A DNA stretch of 64,000 bases from JBHYDC01 sp051861205. GTDB taxonomy: Bacteria > Pseudomonadota > Alphaproteobacteria > Rhizobiales > Pleomorphomonadaceae. The notes under the pieces were generated by a model. The model ran no database searches. It was not told where the DNA came from and saw only the letters and a program-made list of their open reading frames with translations. How positions within the stretch are numbered: position 1 is the stretch's first letter; every line of letters starts with the position of its first letter. The DNA is taken from NCBI GenBank assembly GCA_051861205.1, contig JBHYDC010000019.1, positions 1 through 64,000 of the forward strand. The letters run 5' to 3'. The translations under genes and the position numbers were made by a program. Below are positions 32,952 to 41,166 of the stretch, one piece after another.

Positions 32952-33338
32952 TCAGGCCATCACGTCCTCGGCGGTCTTGCGAACGCTTGCGAGCCGCGCG
33001 CCGCCGGAGGCCTCGGTCGCCGCCATCACGGCCCCTTCCACGATCGGCGCCGTACAAATCACCACCCGCCTGCGCCGGTCGTCGTCCAGCATCTCGATCG
33101 CCATTTCCGTATTGGTCTCGGCCCCGCCAAGATCCACCAGCACGGCGACCCCCGCCTCCGACCACGCCGCCTCGATGGCTGCCCGGATGGCAGCCACATC
33201 GGTTCCAAGCCCTCCGTCGGCATTGCCGCCGCACCAGGCAAGCGGGATCGTATCGCCCACCATCTGGCGCACCATGTCCGCCGTTCCCCGCGCCACCAGC
33301 GGCGAGTGAGACACGATCACGATGCCGACGCAGGCCAT
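32952..33338 (-). CDS. dhaM: DhaM EIIA-type phosphotransferase subunit
   Basis: This 128-residue protein is the mannose-type EIIA domain of DhaM, which passes phosphate to ADP bound in DhaL. The phospho-His is His11 in GIVIVSHSPLVARG. LVDLGGAETNTEMAIEML (about 67-84) is the second conserved segment (usual DLGSA-type). ATG 33338 follows GGGAGA and matches the family start; an ATG at 33362 overlapping the isomerase stop would add eight residues. In E. coli this domain is fused to HPr and an Enzyme I fragment; here they are separate genes in the same order. Confidence 0.88.
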   Translation of the reverse strand: MACVGIVIVSHSPLVARGTADMVRQMVGDTIPLAWCGGNADGGLGTDVAAIRAAIEAAWSEAGVAVLVDLGGAETNTEMAIEMLDDDRRRRVVICTAPIVEGAVMAATEASGGARLASVRKTAEDVMA

Positions 33339-33358
33339 TCTGCTCTCTCCCTTGATCC

Positions 33359-34207
33359 TCATGCGGCCGCCCAGCCGTTACGGATAGTCGCGATCCCGTC
33401 CCGCCAAACCTCGTCCGGCGAGGGAAAAAAGTCGCGCCAGACCCGCGTCGCGGCGGCAAGTTCGGGCAGGGCGCGGCCGAAGGCTTCGATCGTCAGCCAC
33501 CCGTCATAGCTGGCCGCTTTCAGCGCGGCGAAGGTTTCGGCCCACGCCACCTGTCCGGTCCCCGGCGTGCCCCGGTCGTTCTCGGAAATGTGCACATGGG
33601 CAAGATGCGGCGCCAGCGTGCCGATCGCCCGGCTAACGCTCTTTTCCTCGATATGGGCGTGAAAGGTGTCGTACATCGCCTGGATGCGCGGATGCCCGGT
33701 CGCCGTCACATGGGCCGCCAACTCCGCCGCTGTCGTCAGGCCGTAGGTCTCGAACCGGTTCAGCGCCTCCAGCGCCAGCGTCACGCCCTGGCGTTCGGCA
33801 TGCTCGCCGATCATCCGGTGAAACGCCACCATGCGTTCCGCCTCGGTGCTCGTCACCGGCGCACCGGTGAAATGCCCAAGGGCGGCATGAAGCGGTCCGC
33901 AGAGAATGTCCGCCCCTAGGGCTGCGGTGCAGTCGATCGCCCAAGACACATGATCCGCCCCCGCCTGCCGCACGGCGGCATCCTCGCTCAGCGGGTGCTG
34001 TCCGGGCGATGGAATGACGGTGAGCGCGGTCCGGCCAAGGCCGAGCGCATCCAGGCGGCGGCCGATCTTGGCATAGTCATCAGGCGTGCCGGCGAACACG
34101 GGCACTTCCACGCCGTCATAACCGGCGGCTTTCAGGCTCTCGATCGTCGGCCAATGCCGATCCTCGATATCAGTGGTCCAGAGCAGCAGATTGAAGCCTA
34201 TTTTCAT
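33359..34207 (-). CDS. TIM-barrel sugar isomerase/epimerase (AP endonuclease 2-like fold)
   Basis: This 282-residue protein belongs to the xylose-isomerase-like TIM-barrel group that includes hydroxypyruvate isomerase, ketose 3-epimerases and tetrulose-phosphate isomerases. GYDGVEVPVF near the N terminus, EALNRFETYGLTTAAE with the metal Glu (about 144-159), DTFHAHIEE (about 180-188), HVHISENDRGTPGTG (about 206-220) and WLTIEAFG with the second metal Glu fit this group. It is placed between dhaL and dhaM, so it likely isomerises the imported sugar before phosphorylation, or the phosphorylated product. GTG 34210 directly before the chosen ATG is an alternative. Confidence 0.78.
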   Translation of the reverse strand: MKIGFNLLLWTTDIEDRHWPTIESLKAAGYDGVEVPVFAGTPDDYAKIGRRLDALGLGRTALTVIPSPGQHPLSEDAAVRQAGADHVSWAIDCTAALGADILCGPLHAALGHFTGAPVTSTEAERMVAFHRMIGEHAERQGVTLALEALNRFETYGLTTAAELAAHVTATGHPRIQAMYDTFHAHIEEKSVSRAIGTLAPHLAHVHISENDRGTPGTGQVAWAETFAALKAASYDGWLTIEAFGRALPELAAATRVWRDFFPSPDEVWRDGIATIRNGWAAA

Positions 34208-34210
34208 CAC

Positions 34211-34855
34211 TCAGGCCCTCCTTGCCTCAAGACGGTCCGGCGCGGTATCTTCCCTCGCCATCAGAACACTCGCCACCGCCGCCACCAGCACTGCCGCCGA
34301 GCGTGCGCCCGGATCCACCGTCCCGATCGAACGATCCCCCAGAAACGCCGCCCGCCCGCGTAGCGCCTTCATGGGCCGGGTCGCCTCCGCACCCGCTTCT
34401 GCAATTGCGGCAAGCTCCGCGTAGCGTCCGGCGGCAAGCGCCTCGGCGACGGGGTAGAGAACGTCCAGCATGGTCTTCTGCCCGGCCTCAGACCGCCCGC
34501 GCGCCGCCGCTCCATCCACGCCCTTCAAGAAAGCCGGCGCGATATCGGACGCTTCAAAGTCGCCGGGCAAAGCTTTGCCGAATTCAAGAAACAGCGTGCC
34601 ATAGAGCGGGCCGGACGCGCCGCCGATCGTCATCACGAGCAGCGTGCCGGTCGCTTGGAGAAAGCCGGGCAGGGGCTGGGTGGCCAGATCGCGAACGCCT
34701 TTTTCAAGGGCGGCCAGCCCACGCGCCATGTTCAGCCCATGGTCGCCGTCGCCGATCGCCTGATCCAGCCGTGTCAACTCGTCAAGATGGACCCTGATCG
34801 CGACGGCCGCCGCCGCGATCAGCTCTGTCTTCACGTCGGCGTCGATCCGGATCAT
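34211..34855 (-). CDS. dhaL: Dihydroxyacetone kinase subunit DhaL, PTS-type
   Basis: This 214-residue protein holds ADP as a cofactor that is rephosphorylated by DhaM. LDQAIGDGDHGLNMARG (about 30-46) carries the three metal-binding Asp residues (31, 36, 38). The DHG ending is the form seen in PTS-type subunits, while the fused protein downstream has DTG. GGASGPLYGT (about 78-87) and GQKTMLDVLYP follow. GGAGGG lies before ATG 34855. The end of the gene abuts the isomerase gene. Confidence 0.88.
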   Translation of the reverse strand: MIRIDADVKTELIAAAAVAIRVHLDELTRLDQAIGDGDHGLNMARGLAALEKGVRDLATQPLPGFLQATGTLLVMTIGGASGPLYGTLFLEFGKALPGDFEASDIAPAFLKGVDGAAARGRSEAGQKTMLDVLYPVAEALAAGRYAELAAIAEAGAEATRPMKALRGRAAFLGDRSIGTVDPGARSAAVLVAAVASVLMAREDTAPDRLEARRA

Positions 34856-34891
34856 GGCTAAACCCTCCGAAACGCCGGTTCACGGCAGGCG

Positions 34892-36565
34892 TCAGGCTGT
34901 GCCAGCCTCCGCCAGCGCGGCGAACAGGATCGCGATCGCCGTCGCGCCGGGGTCGGAGATCCCCGAAAGGCTGGCTTCCTGCACATAGCTCGACCGGCCG
35001 GCCCGGCCTTCCAGCATATGCGCCGTTGCCTCCGCCCCGCTTTGCGCCGCCTCGGCCGCAGCCGTCAGGCTACCACCACTCGCGATAACCCGTGCGGCCG
35101 GCCAGAAGGCGTCCATCATGGTGCGCTGACCCTCGGCCGCGCCGCCGCAATTCTGCAGCACGGTAAGGCCGTGAACAAAGGCTTCTTGAATTGGGCGTCC
35201 GCCCTTCAAGGCGTTGCCGATGCCCGCCGACAGCAGCGACAACAGCACGCCGCTCGATCCGCCCGCCGTCTTCGATAGAATGTCCGACAGCGCGAGGAAC
35301 AGCGCCGAGCGGTCGGCCAGCGGCAGGCGTCCCAGCGCCGCGTCGATCGCGCTGGCGGCATTGGCGAAGGTGGTGCCCGTATCGCCGTCGCCGACCTTGG
35401 CGTCGAGCGCGTTCAGTGCGCCGCGCGCCGCAACCAGCGCCGCCGCGCCCGCCGCGATCAGCTTGCGCGCAACCGGGTCGTCAGACGGGTGAAACGCCGT
35501 GCCCGCCACCGCATCTGGAACCGGCCGCACCACGGCCGGCGCCACCGTCACGAGGCCGGGCCAGGTCCGCACCGCCGTCGGGGCCGCGAAGGCTTCCACA
35601 GTGGCCGGATCCGCCTCGACGATCGTCAGCGACACGCCGCGCATGTCGAGTGAGGTCATCAGCGCCGCCGGGCCCACGATATGGCTGACGTGCTTAAACG
35701 CGGGCGCCGCCGTCAGCGCCTTCAGGATCGCCGACGCTTCATAAGGCGCAACGCCGCCCAGCGTATTCACCAGCGCCACATAGGATTTGCCCGCCTGGAT
35801 CCTGCCGTCCGCCGTCAAGCGCGCCCAAAGTTCGGCCGCGATATCCGTGCCGCTCGCGATAGGTTTCTGGCCGATGCCGGGCTCGCCGTGAATGCCGAGA
35901 CCGACCTCCATATGGCCGTCCGCGATGCGTTCCTCGAAGGCGTTGCCGGGAATCCGGCAGGTCGTGAGCGAAACGCCCATGGTGGCAAGCCGCCCCGCCA
36001 GTCCGCGCGCAGCCGCCGCGATGGTCTCCAGGCTCTCGCCCTTTTCGGCGAGATAGCCGGCCAGCTTATGCACGAACAGCGTGCCGGCAATGCCGCGGGG
36101 ATGGCCGAGATGGGCCGTCGCCACGTCGTCGGACACGAGCACGGTTTCAACCGGAATGCCCTTCGCCCGCGCCTTTTCGGCGGCAAGGCCGAAGTTCAGC
36201 CGGTCGCCGGTGTAATTCTTGACCACGAGCAGGCAGCCGGCCGGGCCGGACACCGCCATGATCGCGGCGAACACCGCGTCCACGCTCGGCGATGCGAACA
36301 CCTCGCCGCACACGGCGGCCGTCAACATGCCTGCGCCTACGAAACCGGCGTGAGCCGGTTCATGCCCGGATCCGCCGCCGGAAATCACGGCGACACGGTC
36401 GGCGGACCAGTCGTCGCGGATCACCACCTTGATCGAGGGATAGCCGTCCAGTCGCGCCAGCGTTCCGGGCGGCGCGGCGGCAAGAACACCGTCGATCACG
36501 TCGGTCACCAGGGTGTCGGTCGAAGCGTAAAAGCGTGCCACGATGGCCTCCCGAGCCAACTTCAT
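34892..36565 (-). CDS. ATP-type dihydroxyacetone kinase, DhaK-DhaL fusion
   Basis: This 557-residue protein contains a K domain (about 1-335) with His68 in GGGSGHEPAH, KNYTGDRLNF and the covalent-binding His226 in GLGIHGEPG, then a linker rich in Pro/Ala, then an L domain (about 360-557) with LDAKVGDGDTGTTFANA (Asp388, 393, 395), TAGGSSGVL and GQRTMMDAFWP. Such fusions use ATP directly. It is full length. The presence of a complete PTS-type kinase of the same family in the same operon is unusual; the two may differ in substrate or stereochemistry (for example D- and L-erythrulose). Confidence 0.9.
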   Translation of the reverse strand: MKLAREAIVARFYASTDTLVTDVIDGVLAAAPPGTLARLDGYPSIKVVIRDDWSADRVAVISGGGSGHEPAHAGFVGAGMLTAAVCGEVFASPSVDAVFAAIMAVSGPAGCLLVVKNYTGDRLNFGLAAEKARAKGIPVETVLVSDDVATAHLGHPRGIAGTLFVHKLAGYLAEKGESLETIAAAARGLAGRLATMGVSLTTCRIPGNAFEERIADGHMEVGLGIHGEPGIGQKPIASGTDIAAELWARLTADGRIQAGKSYVALVNTLGGVAPYEASAILKALTAAPAFKHVSHIVGPAALMTSLDMRGVSLTIVEADPATVEAFAAPTAVRTWPGLVTVAPAVVRPVPDAVAGTAFHPSDDPVARKLIAAGAAALVAARGALNALDAKVGDGDTGTTFANAASAIDAALGRLPLADRSALFLALSDILSKTAGGSSGVLLSLLSAGIGNALKGGRPIQEAFVHGLTVLQNCGGAAEGQRTMMDAFWPAARVIASGGSLTAAAEAAQSGAEATAHMLEGRAGRSSYVQEASLSGISDPGATAIAILFAALAEAGTA

Positions 36566-36621
36566 CTGCGTTTAGGCGCGCGCCCTGTTCGTCAGGCGGC
36601 TGCACCCACTCTTTTATTCAC

Positions 36622-36683
36622 CGGGCGTTGACGCCCGTTTTCGTCATCAGGCGCTGACGCCTTAAGTCAGGCGCGCACGCGCC
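36622..36683. repeat. Cluster of three short hairpins between ATPase and kinase genes
   Basis: CGGGCG-TTGA-CGCCCG (36622-36637, followed on the plus strand by TTTT), AGGCG-CTGA-CGCCT (36649-36662) and GGCGC-GCAC-GCGCC (36670-36683, inside the ATPase 3' end) stand in a row. On the operon strand they lie just after the second ATPase gene and before the fused kinase. They may stop or slow exonucleases or reduce transcription into the kinase genes. The first, with its T run, could also terminate antisense transcription. Confidence 0.5.
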
Positions 36684-37677
36684 GGCCGTCGCCATCAAAA
36701 AACAGCGGCTTCTTCGCCTCAAGCCGCACCCGCATGCCGCGTTTCAGCGGGCTATGCGGTTCGATCAGCACGACAACCTTGTGTTCGCCGAGCGCCAGAT
36801 TGAGGTAGGTGTGATCGCCAAGCGGCTCGATCCGCTCCACCACCGCCGCCCCCGCTTCGTCCTCGGCAACGTCCAGATGCTCGGTCCGAAGCCCCACCCA
36901 AGCCGACTTGCCCGGAACCGCGTTCACGGGGATCGCGCCCACCGGCAGGATGTTGATGCGCGGCGTGCCGAGCCGGGTCGCTACATAGACGTCGTCCGGA
37001 TCCTCGAACATCTCGCGGGGCGTTCCGATTTGAACCAGCTTGCCTTCCGCCATGACGCCGATCCGGCTCGCCATGGTCATGGCTTCCACCTGATCGTGGG
37101 TGACATAGAGCACCGTCGCGCCAAGGTCGCCCTGGATGCGCTTCAGCTCAAGCCGCAGATCCGAGCGCAGCTTGGCATCCAGCGAGGACAGCGGCTCGTC
37201 CATGAGATAGGCCTGCGGCGTGCGCACCAGCGCCCGGCCGATCGCCACACGCTGCATCTCGCCGCCCGAAAGCCGGGTAGCCTTGTTCTCAAGCTTGCCG
37301 CCGATCCGCAGCATCTCCGCGATCGCCTTCACCCGCACCGAAATCTCCGCTTCCGGCACGCGCCGCGCCGGCGAGCGCAGCGGGAAGGCCAGATTGTCGA
37401 ATACTGTGAGGTGCGGATAGAGCGAATACTGCTGGAACACGAAAGCCACGTCGCGTTCGGCCGGCGAAGCGCCCGACATGTCGTGCCCGCCGATGAAGAC
37501 GCGCCCCTTCTCGGGCTTCTCCACACCCGCGATCACGCGTAGCGTCGTTGTCTTGCCGGCCCCGGTCGGTCCGAGCAGCACCACGAACTCGCCGTCGGCC
37601 ACCGTCAGCGACAAATCGGAAACCGCCGTGGTCGTCCCGAACGACTTGGAGATCCCGTTGAGCAAAATTTCAGCCAT
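36667..37677 (-). CDS. Carbohydrate ABC transporter ATPase 2 (MalK/UgpC-type)
   Basis: This 336-residue ATPase has Walker A GPTGAGKTTT (about 35-44), Q-loop VFQQYSLYPHL, signature LSGGEMQRVAIGRAL, Walker B AYLMDEPLSSLDAKLR and switch YVTHDQVEAM, then a C-terminal OB-like regulatory domain (about 240-336). The start overlaps the end of the first ATPase gene by 8 bases, and GGGGGAA precedes ATG 37677. The two ATPases probably form a heterodimer, as in the glycerol (GlpST) systems of rhizobia. Confidence 0.9.
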   Translation of the reverse strand: MAEILLNGISKSFGTTTAVSDLSLTVADGEFVVLLGPTGAGKTTTLRVIAGVEKPEKGRVFIGGHDMSGASPAERDVAFVFQQYSLYPHLTVFDNLAFPLRSPARRVPEAEISVRVKAIAEMLRIGGKLENKATRLSGGEMQRVAIGRALVRTPQAYLMDEPLSSLDAKLRSDLRLELKRIQGDLGATVLYVTHDQVEAMTMASRIGVMAEGKLVQIGTPREMFEDPDDVYVATRLGTPRINILPVGAIPVNAVPGKSAWVGLRTEHLDVAEDEAGAAVVERIEPLGDHTYLNLALGEHKVVVLIEPHSPLKRGMRVRLEAKKPLFFDGDGRRVRA

Positions 37678-38776
37678 GGGTTCCCCCGGCGTTGAGTGTC
37701 GGGTTGACCGTCGCGATCGCGGCCCCGCTCGCCACATCGAACAGCGAAACGCGCTCGGACAGGAAGTCGAGGCCGATCATCTCGTCCCGCTCCACCTGGC
37801 GATCCGCCGGCACGCGCGCCTTCACTTGGCCAAAAGGCGTTTCCAGCGTCACGATCTGCTGGCTGCCGAGATATTCCGCGCCCAGTGTCCGCCCGCGCAG
37901 AACGCCGGTGTCGCCGAGGCGGATATGCTCCGGCCGAACGCCGAGCACCACCGGCTTTTCGGCGAAACCGTCGATCACCTGGGGAATGCCCACGGTTGCG
38001 CTTCCCAGCGTCATGCTGGTCGCGCCCGTCGCCGCCGCGCCATGGAACCGCAGGAAATTCATCGGCGGCGAACCGATGAAGTCGGCCACGAACAGGGTCG
38101 CCGGCCGGTCGTAGATTTCCTGCGGGCTGGCGAACTGCTCGATCACGCCCTTGTTCATCACGGCGATCTTGTCGGCCATCGCCATGGCTTCGTGCTGATC
38201 ATGCGTGACGTAGATCGTGGTCGCCCCAAGGCGCTCATGCAGCGCCCGCAGCTCTCCGATCATCACTTCGCGCATTTCCGTATCGAGCGCGCCGAGTGGC
38301 TCGTCCATCATGAAGGCGAGCGGCTTTCGCACGATCGCCCGGCCAAGCGCGATGCGCTGGCGGTCGCCGGAGGAAAGGCCCGACACCGACCGGTCGAGGA
38401 GATCGGTGATGCGCAAGATGCGCGCGGTCTCTTCCACCCGCGCCTTGATCTCGGCCGCCGGCGTGCCCTGGTTCTTCAGGGGATAGGAAATATTTTGCCG
38501 CACGTTCATATGCGGATAGAGCGCAAAGAGCTGGAACACGAAGGCGATGTCCCGCTCCGACGCGCGCTTCTGCGTCACGTCCTCGCCGCCGAGCGTGATC
38601 GTCCCGGAGGTCGGCAGTTCGAGCCCCGCGATCATGCGCAGCGTCGTCGTCTTGCCGCAGCCCGATGGCCCGAGCATCACGAAGAACTCGCCGTTTTCCA
38701 CGGTGAAGGACGAATCCTTCACCGCGACGAATGTGGCGAAAGCCTTATGGAGATTGGTTACCTTGATCTCGGCCAT
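37670..38776 (-). CDS. Carbohydrate ABC transporter ATPase 1 (MalK/UgpC-type)
   Basis: This 368-residue ATPase has Walker A GPSGCGKTTT (about 36-45), Q-loop VFQLFALYPHM, Walker B AFMMDEPLGALD and switch YVTHDQHEAMAMA. The signature motif reads LSSGDRQRIALGRA instead of LSGGQ: Ser replaces the first Gly and Asp the Gln. Variant signatures with a second, canonical ATPase suggest an asymmetric heterodimer. Gln in VFQLFALYPH is normal. A C-terminal regulatory domain follows. It starts 4 bases after the small membrane protein gene. Confidence 0.9.
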   Translation of the reverse strand: MAEIKVTNLHKAFATFVAVKDSSFTVENGEFFVMLGPSGCGKTTTLRMIAGLELPTSGTITLGGEDVTQKRASERDIAFVFQLFALYPHMNVRQNISYPLKNQGTPAAEIKARVEETARILRITDLLDRSVSGLSSGDRQRIALGRAIVRKPLAFMMDEPLGALDTEMREVMIGELRALHERLGATTIYVTHDQHEAMAMADKIAVMNKGVIEQFASPQEIYDRPATLFVADFIGSPPMNFLRFHGAAATGATSMTLGSATVGIPQVIDGFAEKPVVLGVRPEHIRLGDTGVLRGRTLGAEYLGSQQIVTLETPFGQVKARVPADRQVERDEMIGLDFLSERVSLFDVASGAAIATVNPTLNAGGTHG

Positions 38777-38780
38777 GGCC

Positions 38781-38993
38781 TCACCCCGGAAACTTGGAGC
38801 CGACGATGAAGAGCACCGTACCGGCGAGCATCACCACGAAGGACCAGGTGTAGAGCGTCAGAGAAAACGGCTGCATCAGCATGACGAAGCCGGCGGCGAT
38901 CAACGCGGTTGCCGTGTTCTCGGCGATTGCGCGCGGTGTCCAGCGCCGCTGCGGCGTTGGCGTGGCGCGCTTTTCAGGCAAGGGACCGGTCAT
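38781..38993 (-). CDS. 70-residue two-helix membrane protein of the ABC operon
   Basis: This small protein has a basic, Pro-rich N terminus (about 1-22) and two hydrophobic helices (about 28-44 and 47-65). Its start overlaps the stop of permease 2 (ATGA), and ATPase 1 follows 4 bases after its end, so it is clearly part of the transporter operon. Rhizobial glycerol ABC systems also carry a small membrane protein (GlpU, DUF2160), but this one is shorter and cannot be assigned to that family with certainty. It may stabilise or regulate the permease pair. Confidence 0.7.
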   Translation of the reverse strand: MTGPLPEKRATPTPQRRWTPRAIAENTATALIAAGFVMLMQPFSLTLYTWSFVVMLAGTVLFIVGSKFPG

Positions 38994-39943
38994 TTGCGCA
39001 CGGCTCCGAAGGTGATGCCGCGCAGGAGATGCTTCCTGAGCAGAATGGTGAACACGAGGATCGGAATAAGGAAGATCGTCGTCCCGGCGCCGACCGCCGG
39101 CCAGTCCATGCCACCCTCACCGATGATGGTAGGGATGAAGGGCGGCGCGGTCTGCGCGGTGCCGGACGTCAGGAGCACGGCGAAGGCATATTCGTTCCAC
39201 GCGAAGATCAAGCAGAAGATCGCCGTGGCCGCGATGCCGGTCGCCGCCTGCGGCAGCACGACCTTCACGAAGGCTTGCAGGCGCGTATAGCCGTCGATCA
39301 TGGCCGCGTCTTCATACTCGCGCGGGATCTCGTCGATGAAGCCTTTGAGCAGCCAAACCGCCAGCGACACGTTCACGGCCGTATAGAGCAGGATCATGCC
39401 GAGCGCGGTGTCGGACAGCCCGATCTCGCGGTACATCAGATAGATCGGGATCGCCACGGCGATCGGCGGCATCATCCGGGTCGAGAGGATGAAGAACAGG
39501 AGATCGTCGGCCAGCGGCACCTTAAAGCGCGAGAAGCCGTAAGCCGCCAGCGTGCCAAGGCCGACGGCCAGGAACGTCGAGCCGAAGGCGATCACGACCG
39601 AGTTGATGAAGCGCGGCACATAGTTCGACGCACCGGCGACCACCATGTTGCGCTCGCGGGTGATCTCGTCGCAGGTATCCGTCGCCGGCGGCAGGGCCTG
39701 AACATATTCCGGCGTCTGGCGTGTGCGCGTGGTGAACAGGTTGCAATAGCCCTCGATAGTGGGCTGGGCCAGGATCTTCGGGGGATAGGCGATCGAGTCC
39801 GGCGGGGATTTCAGCCCGGTCGCGAAAATCCAGAACAACGGGATCATCGAGACGAGGGCGTAGATCACCACGATCGATCCGGCCACCCACCGTGTGGTGG
39901 ACGACGGTTCAACGACGGAGTGGGCGGTGTTTTTTCCGCTCAT
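38990..39943 (-). CDS. Carbohydrate ABC transporter permease 2 (MalG-type)
   Basis: This 317-residue inner-membrane permease has six predicted membrane segments. The coupling motif EYEDAAMIDGYTRLQAFVKV is the EAA loop of MalG-type subunits. An extended periplasmic loop between the first two segments (about 50-100) contains two Cys residues (in GYCNLF and DTCDEI) that could form a disulfide, which is uncommon in this family. ATG 39943 overlaps the permease 1 stop; the longer upstream frame lies inside that gene. Confidence 0.9.
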   Translation of the reverse strand: MSGKNTAHSVVEPSSTTRWVAGSIVVIYALVSMIPLFWIFATGLKSPPDSIAYPPKILAQPTIEGYCNLFTTRTRQTPEYVQALPPATDTCDEITRERNMVVAGASNYVPRFINSVVIAFGSTFLAVGLGTLAAYGFSRFKVPLADDLLFFILSTRMMPPIAVAIPIYLMYREIGLSDTALGMILLYTAVNVSLAVWLLKGFIDEIPREYEDAAMIDGYTRLQAFVKVVLPQAATGIAATAIFCLIFAWNEYAFAVLLTSGTAQTAPPFIPTIIGEGGMDWPAVGAGTTIFLIPILVFTILLRKHLLRGITFGAVRK

Positions 39944-40899
39944 CGGCTTTTCACCTTGTTGAGCGCCTTCACATAAATGTTGGCGAGGCCGAAAACTGCG
40001 ACGAAGAGAATGATGGCGAAGGCCGAGGAATAGCCCGTGCGCCATTGTTCAAAGGCTGCGCGCTTCAAGGTTATGGAAGCGACTTCCGTGGTGGAACCCG
40101 GACCGCCGCCCGTCAAAAGGTTCACCATGTCGAACATCTTGAAGTTCTCGATGCCCCTGAACAGGATCGCCAGCATGATGAAGGGCGCGGCCATCGGAAC
40201 CGTGATGGTCCAGAACTGCCGCCACGCCGAAGCCCGGTCCACTTCCGCCGCCTCATAGATGTAATCGGGGATGGACCGCAGACCGGCGAGGCAAATCAGC
40301 ATCACGTAAGGCGTCCACATCCAAGTATCGACGATCACGATCGCCCAAGGTGCGAGTTGCACCGAGCCCAGCATCTCAAAGGACGAGGGCGGCATACCCG
40401 TGAAGAACGACACGATGTAATTGAATAGGCCGATCTGCGGCTGGTAGAGGAACCGCCAGAAATTGCCCACCACCGCCGGCGACAGCATCATCGGGATCAA
40501 GATGACAGTTGTCCAAAAGGCATGGCCGCGGAATTTCCGGTCGATCAGATAGGCCAGCGCAAAGCCGATCAATGTCTGGAACACGATGGTCCAGAACACG
40601 AAATGCGCCGTCGCCTGCATGGCGAGCCAGATATCGGGGTCTGTCAGGATCCGCTGATAGTTGGCGATGCCGACATTCTCGATCTCGGCGTTCGGCCGGT
40701 TCGCTCTGTAGTTCGTGAAAGATAGCTGCACCGTCCAGATCAACGGGAAGATGTTGATTGCCAGAAGCAGCAGCATCGTCGGTGTGATGAAGAGCCACGC
40801 GATCGACCGATCCGACAAGCCGCGGATGCGCTTGGCAACACCTGGAGGGGTGGCGACCGCCGCGGATGATGCGATTCGGGAAATGGGAGTGTCGGACAT
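39940..40899 (-). CDS. Carbohydrate ABC transporter permease 1 (MalF/UgpA-type)
   Basis: This 319-residue permease has a short basic N-terminal tail, six membrane segments starting near residue 34 (IAWLFITPTMLLLLAINIFP), and the EAA-type loop IYEAAEVDRASAWRQFWTI. It pairs with the next gene product. It follows the binding-protein gene by 267 bases, which contain a strong stem-loop. Confidence 0.9.
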   Translation of the reverse strand: MSDTPISRIASSAAVATPPGVAKRIRGLSDRSIAWLFITPTMLLLLAINIFPLIWTVQLSFTNYRANRPNAEIENVGIANYQRILTDPDIWLAMQATAHFVFWTIVFQTLIGFALAYLIDRKFRGHAFWTTVILIPMMLSPAVVGNFWRFLYQPQIGLFNYIVSFFTGMPPSSFEMLGSVQLAPWAIVIVDTWMWTPYVMLICLAGLRSIPDYIYEAAEVDRASAWRQFWTITVPMAAPFIMLAILFRGIENFKMFDMVNLLTGGGPGSTTEVASITLKRAAFEQWRTGYSSAFAIILFVAVFGLANIYVKALNKVKSR

Positions 40900-41105
40900 C
40901 GGAAATCCAAGCAGAAGGGTTCGGCCGTCTCAAGGCGCGGGGGCCGCGTTTACGGCAAACCGCAGGCGGCGCATTCTCCCGATAGAGACGAATTGACCGG
41001 AAAGGCCGGATGAAGAGTCCAGCTCCGTCGACTTCGTATAAGCGGCAGATAGCAAAGTAAAAGAGGTCCGGTGGCGCCGACACAAAGATTAGGTCTGGCT
41101 CCAGC

Positions 41106-41138
41106 CGCCCACCCTCTAATGAGATAAGAGGGTGGGCG
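41106..41138. promoter_or_regulatory. Strong stem-loop between binding-protein and permease genes
   Basis: CGCCCACCCTCT (41106-41117) pairs perfectly with AGAGGGTGGGCG (41127-41138), 12 base pairs with a 9-base loop. On the operon (minus) strand no T run follows, so it should not terminate fully there but can protect the binding-protein mRNA. On the plus strand ATTTT follows, so it could stop antisense transcription. It stands about 30 bases beyond the binding-protein stop codon. Confidence 0.7.
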
Positions 41139-41166
41139 ATTTTCAAGTCTTGGCTTTAAGCGACGA

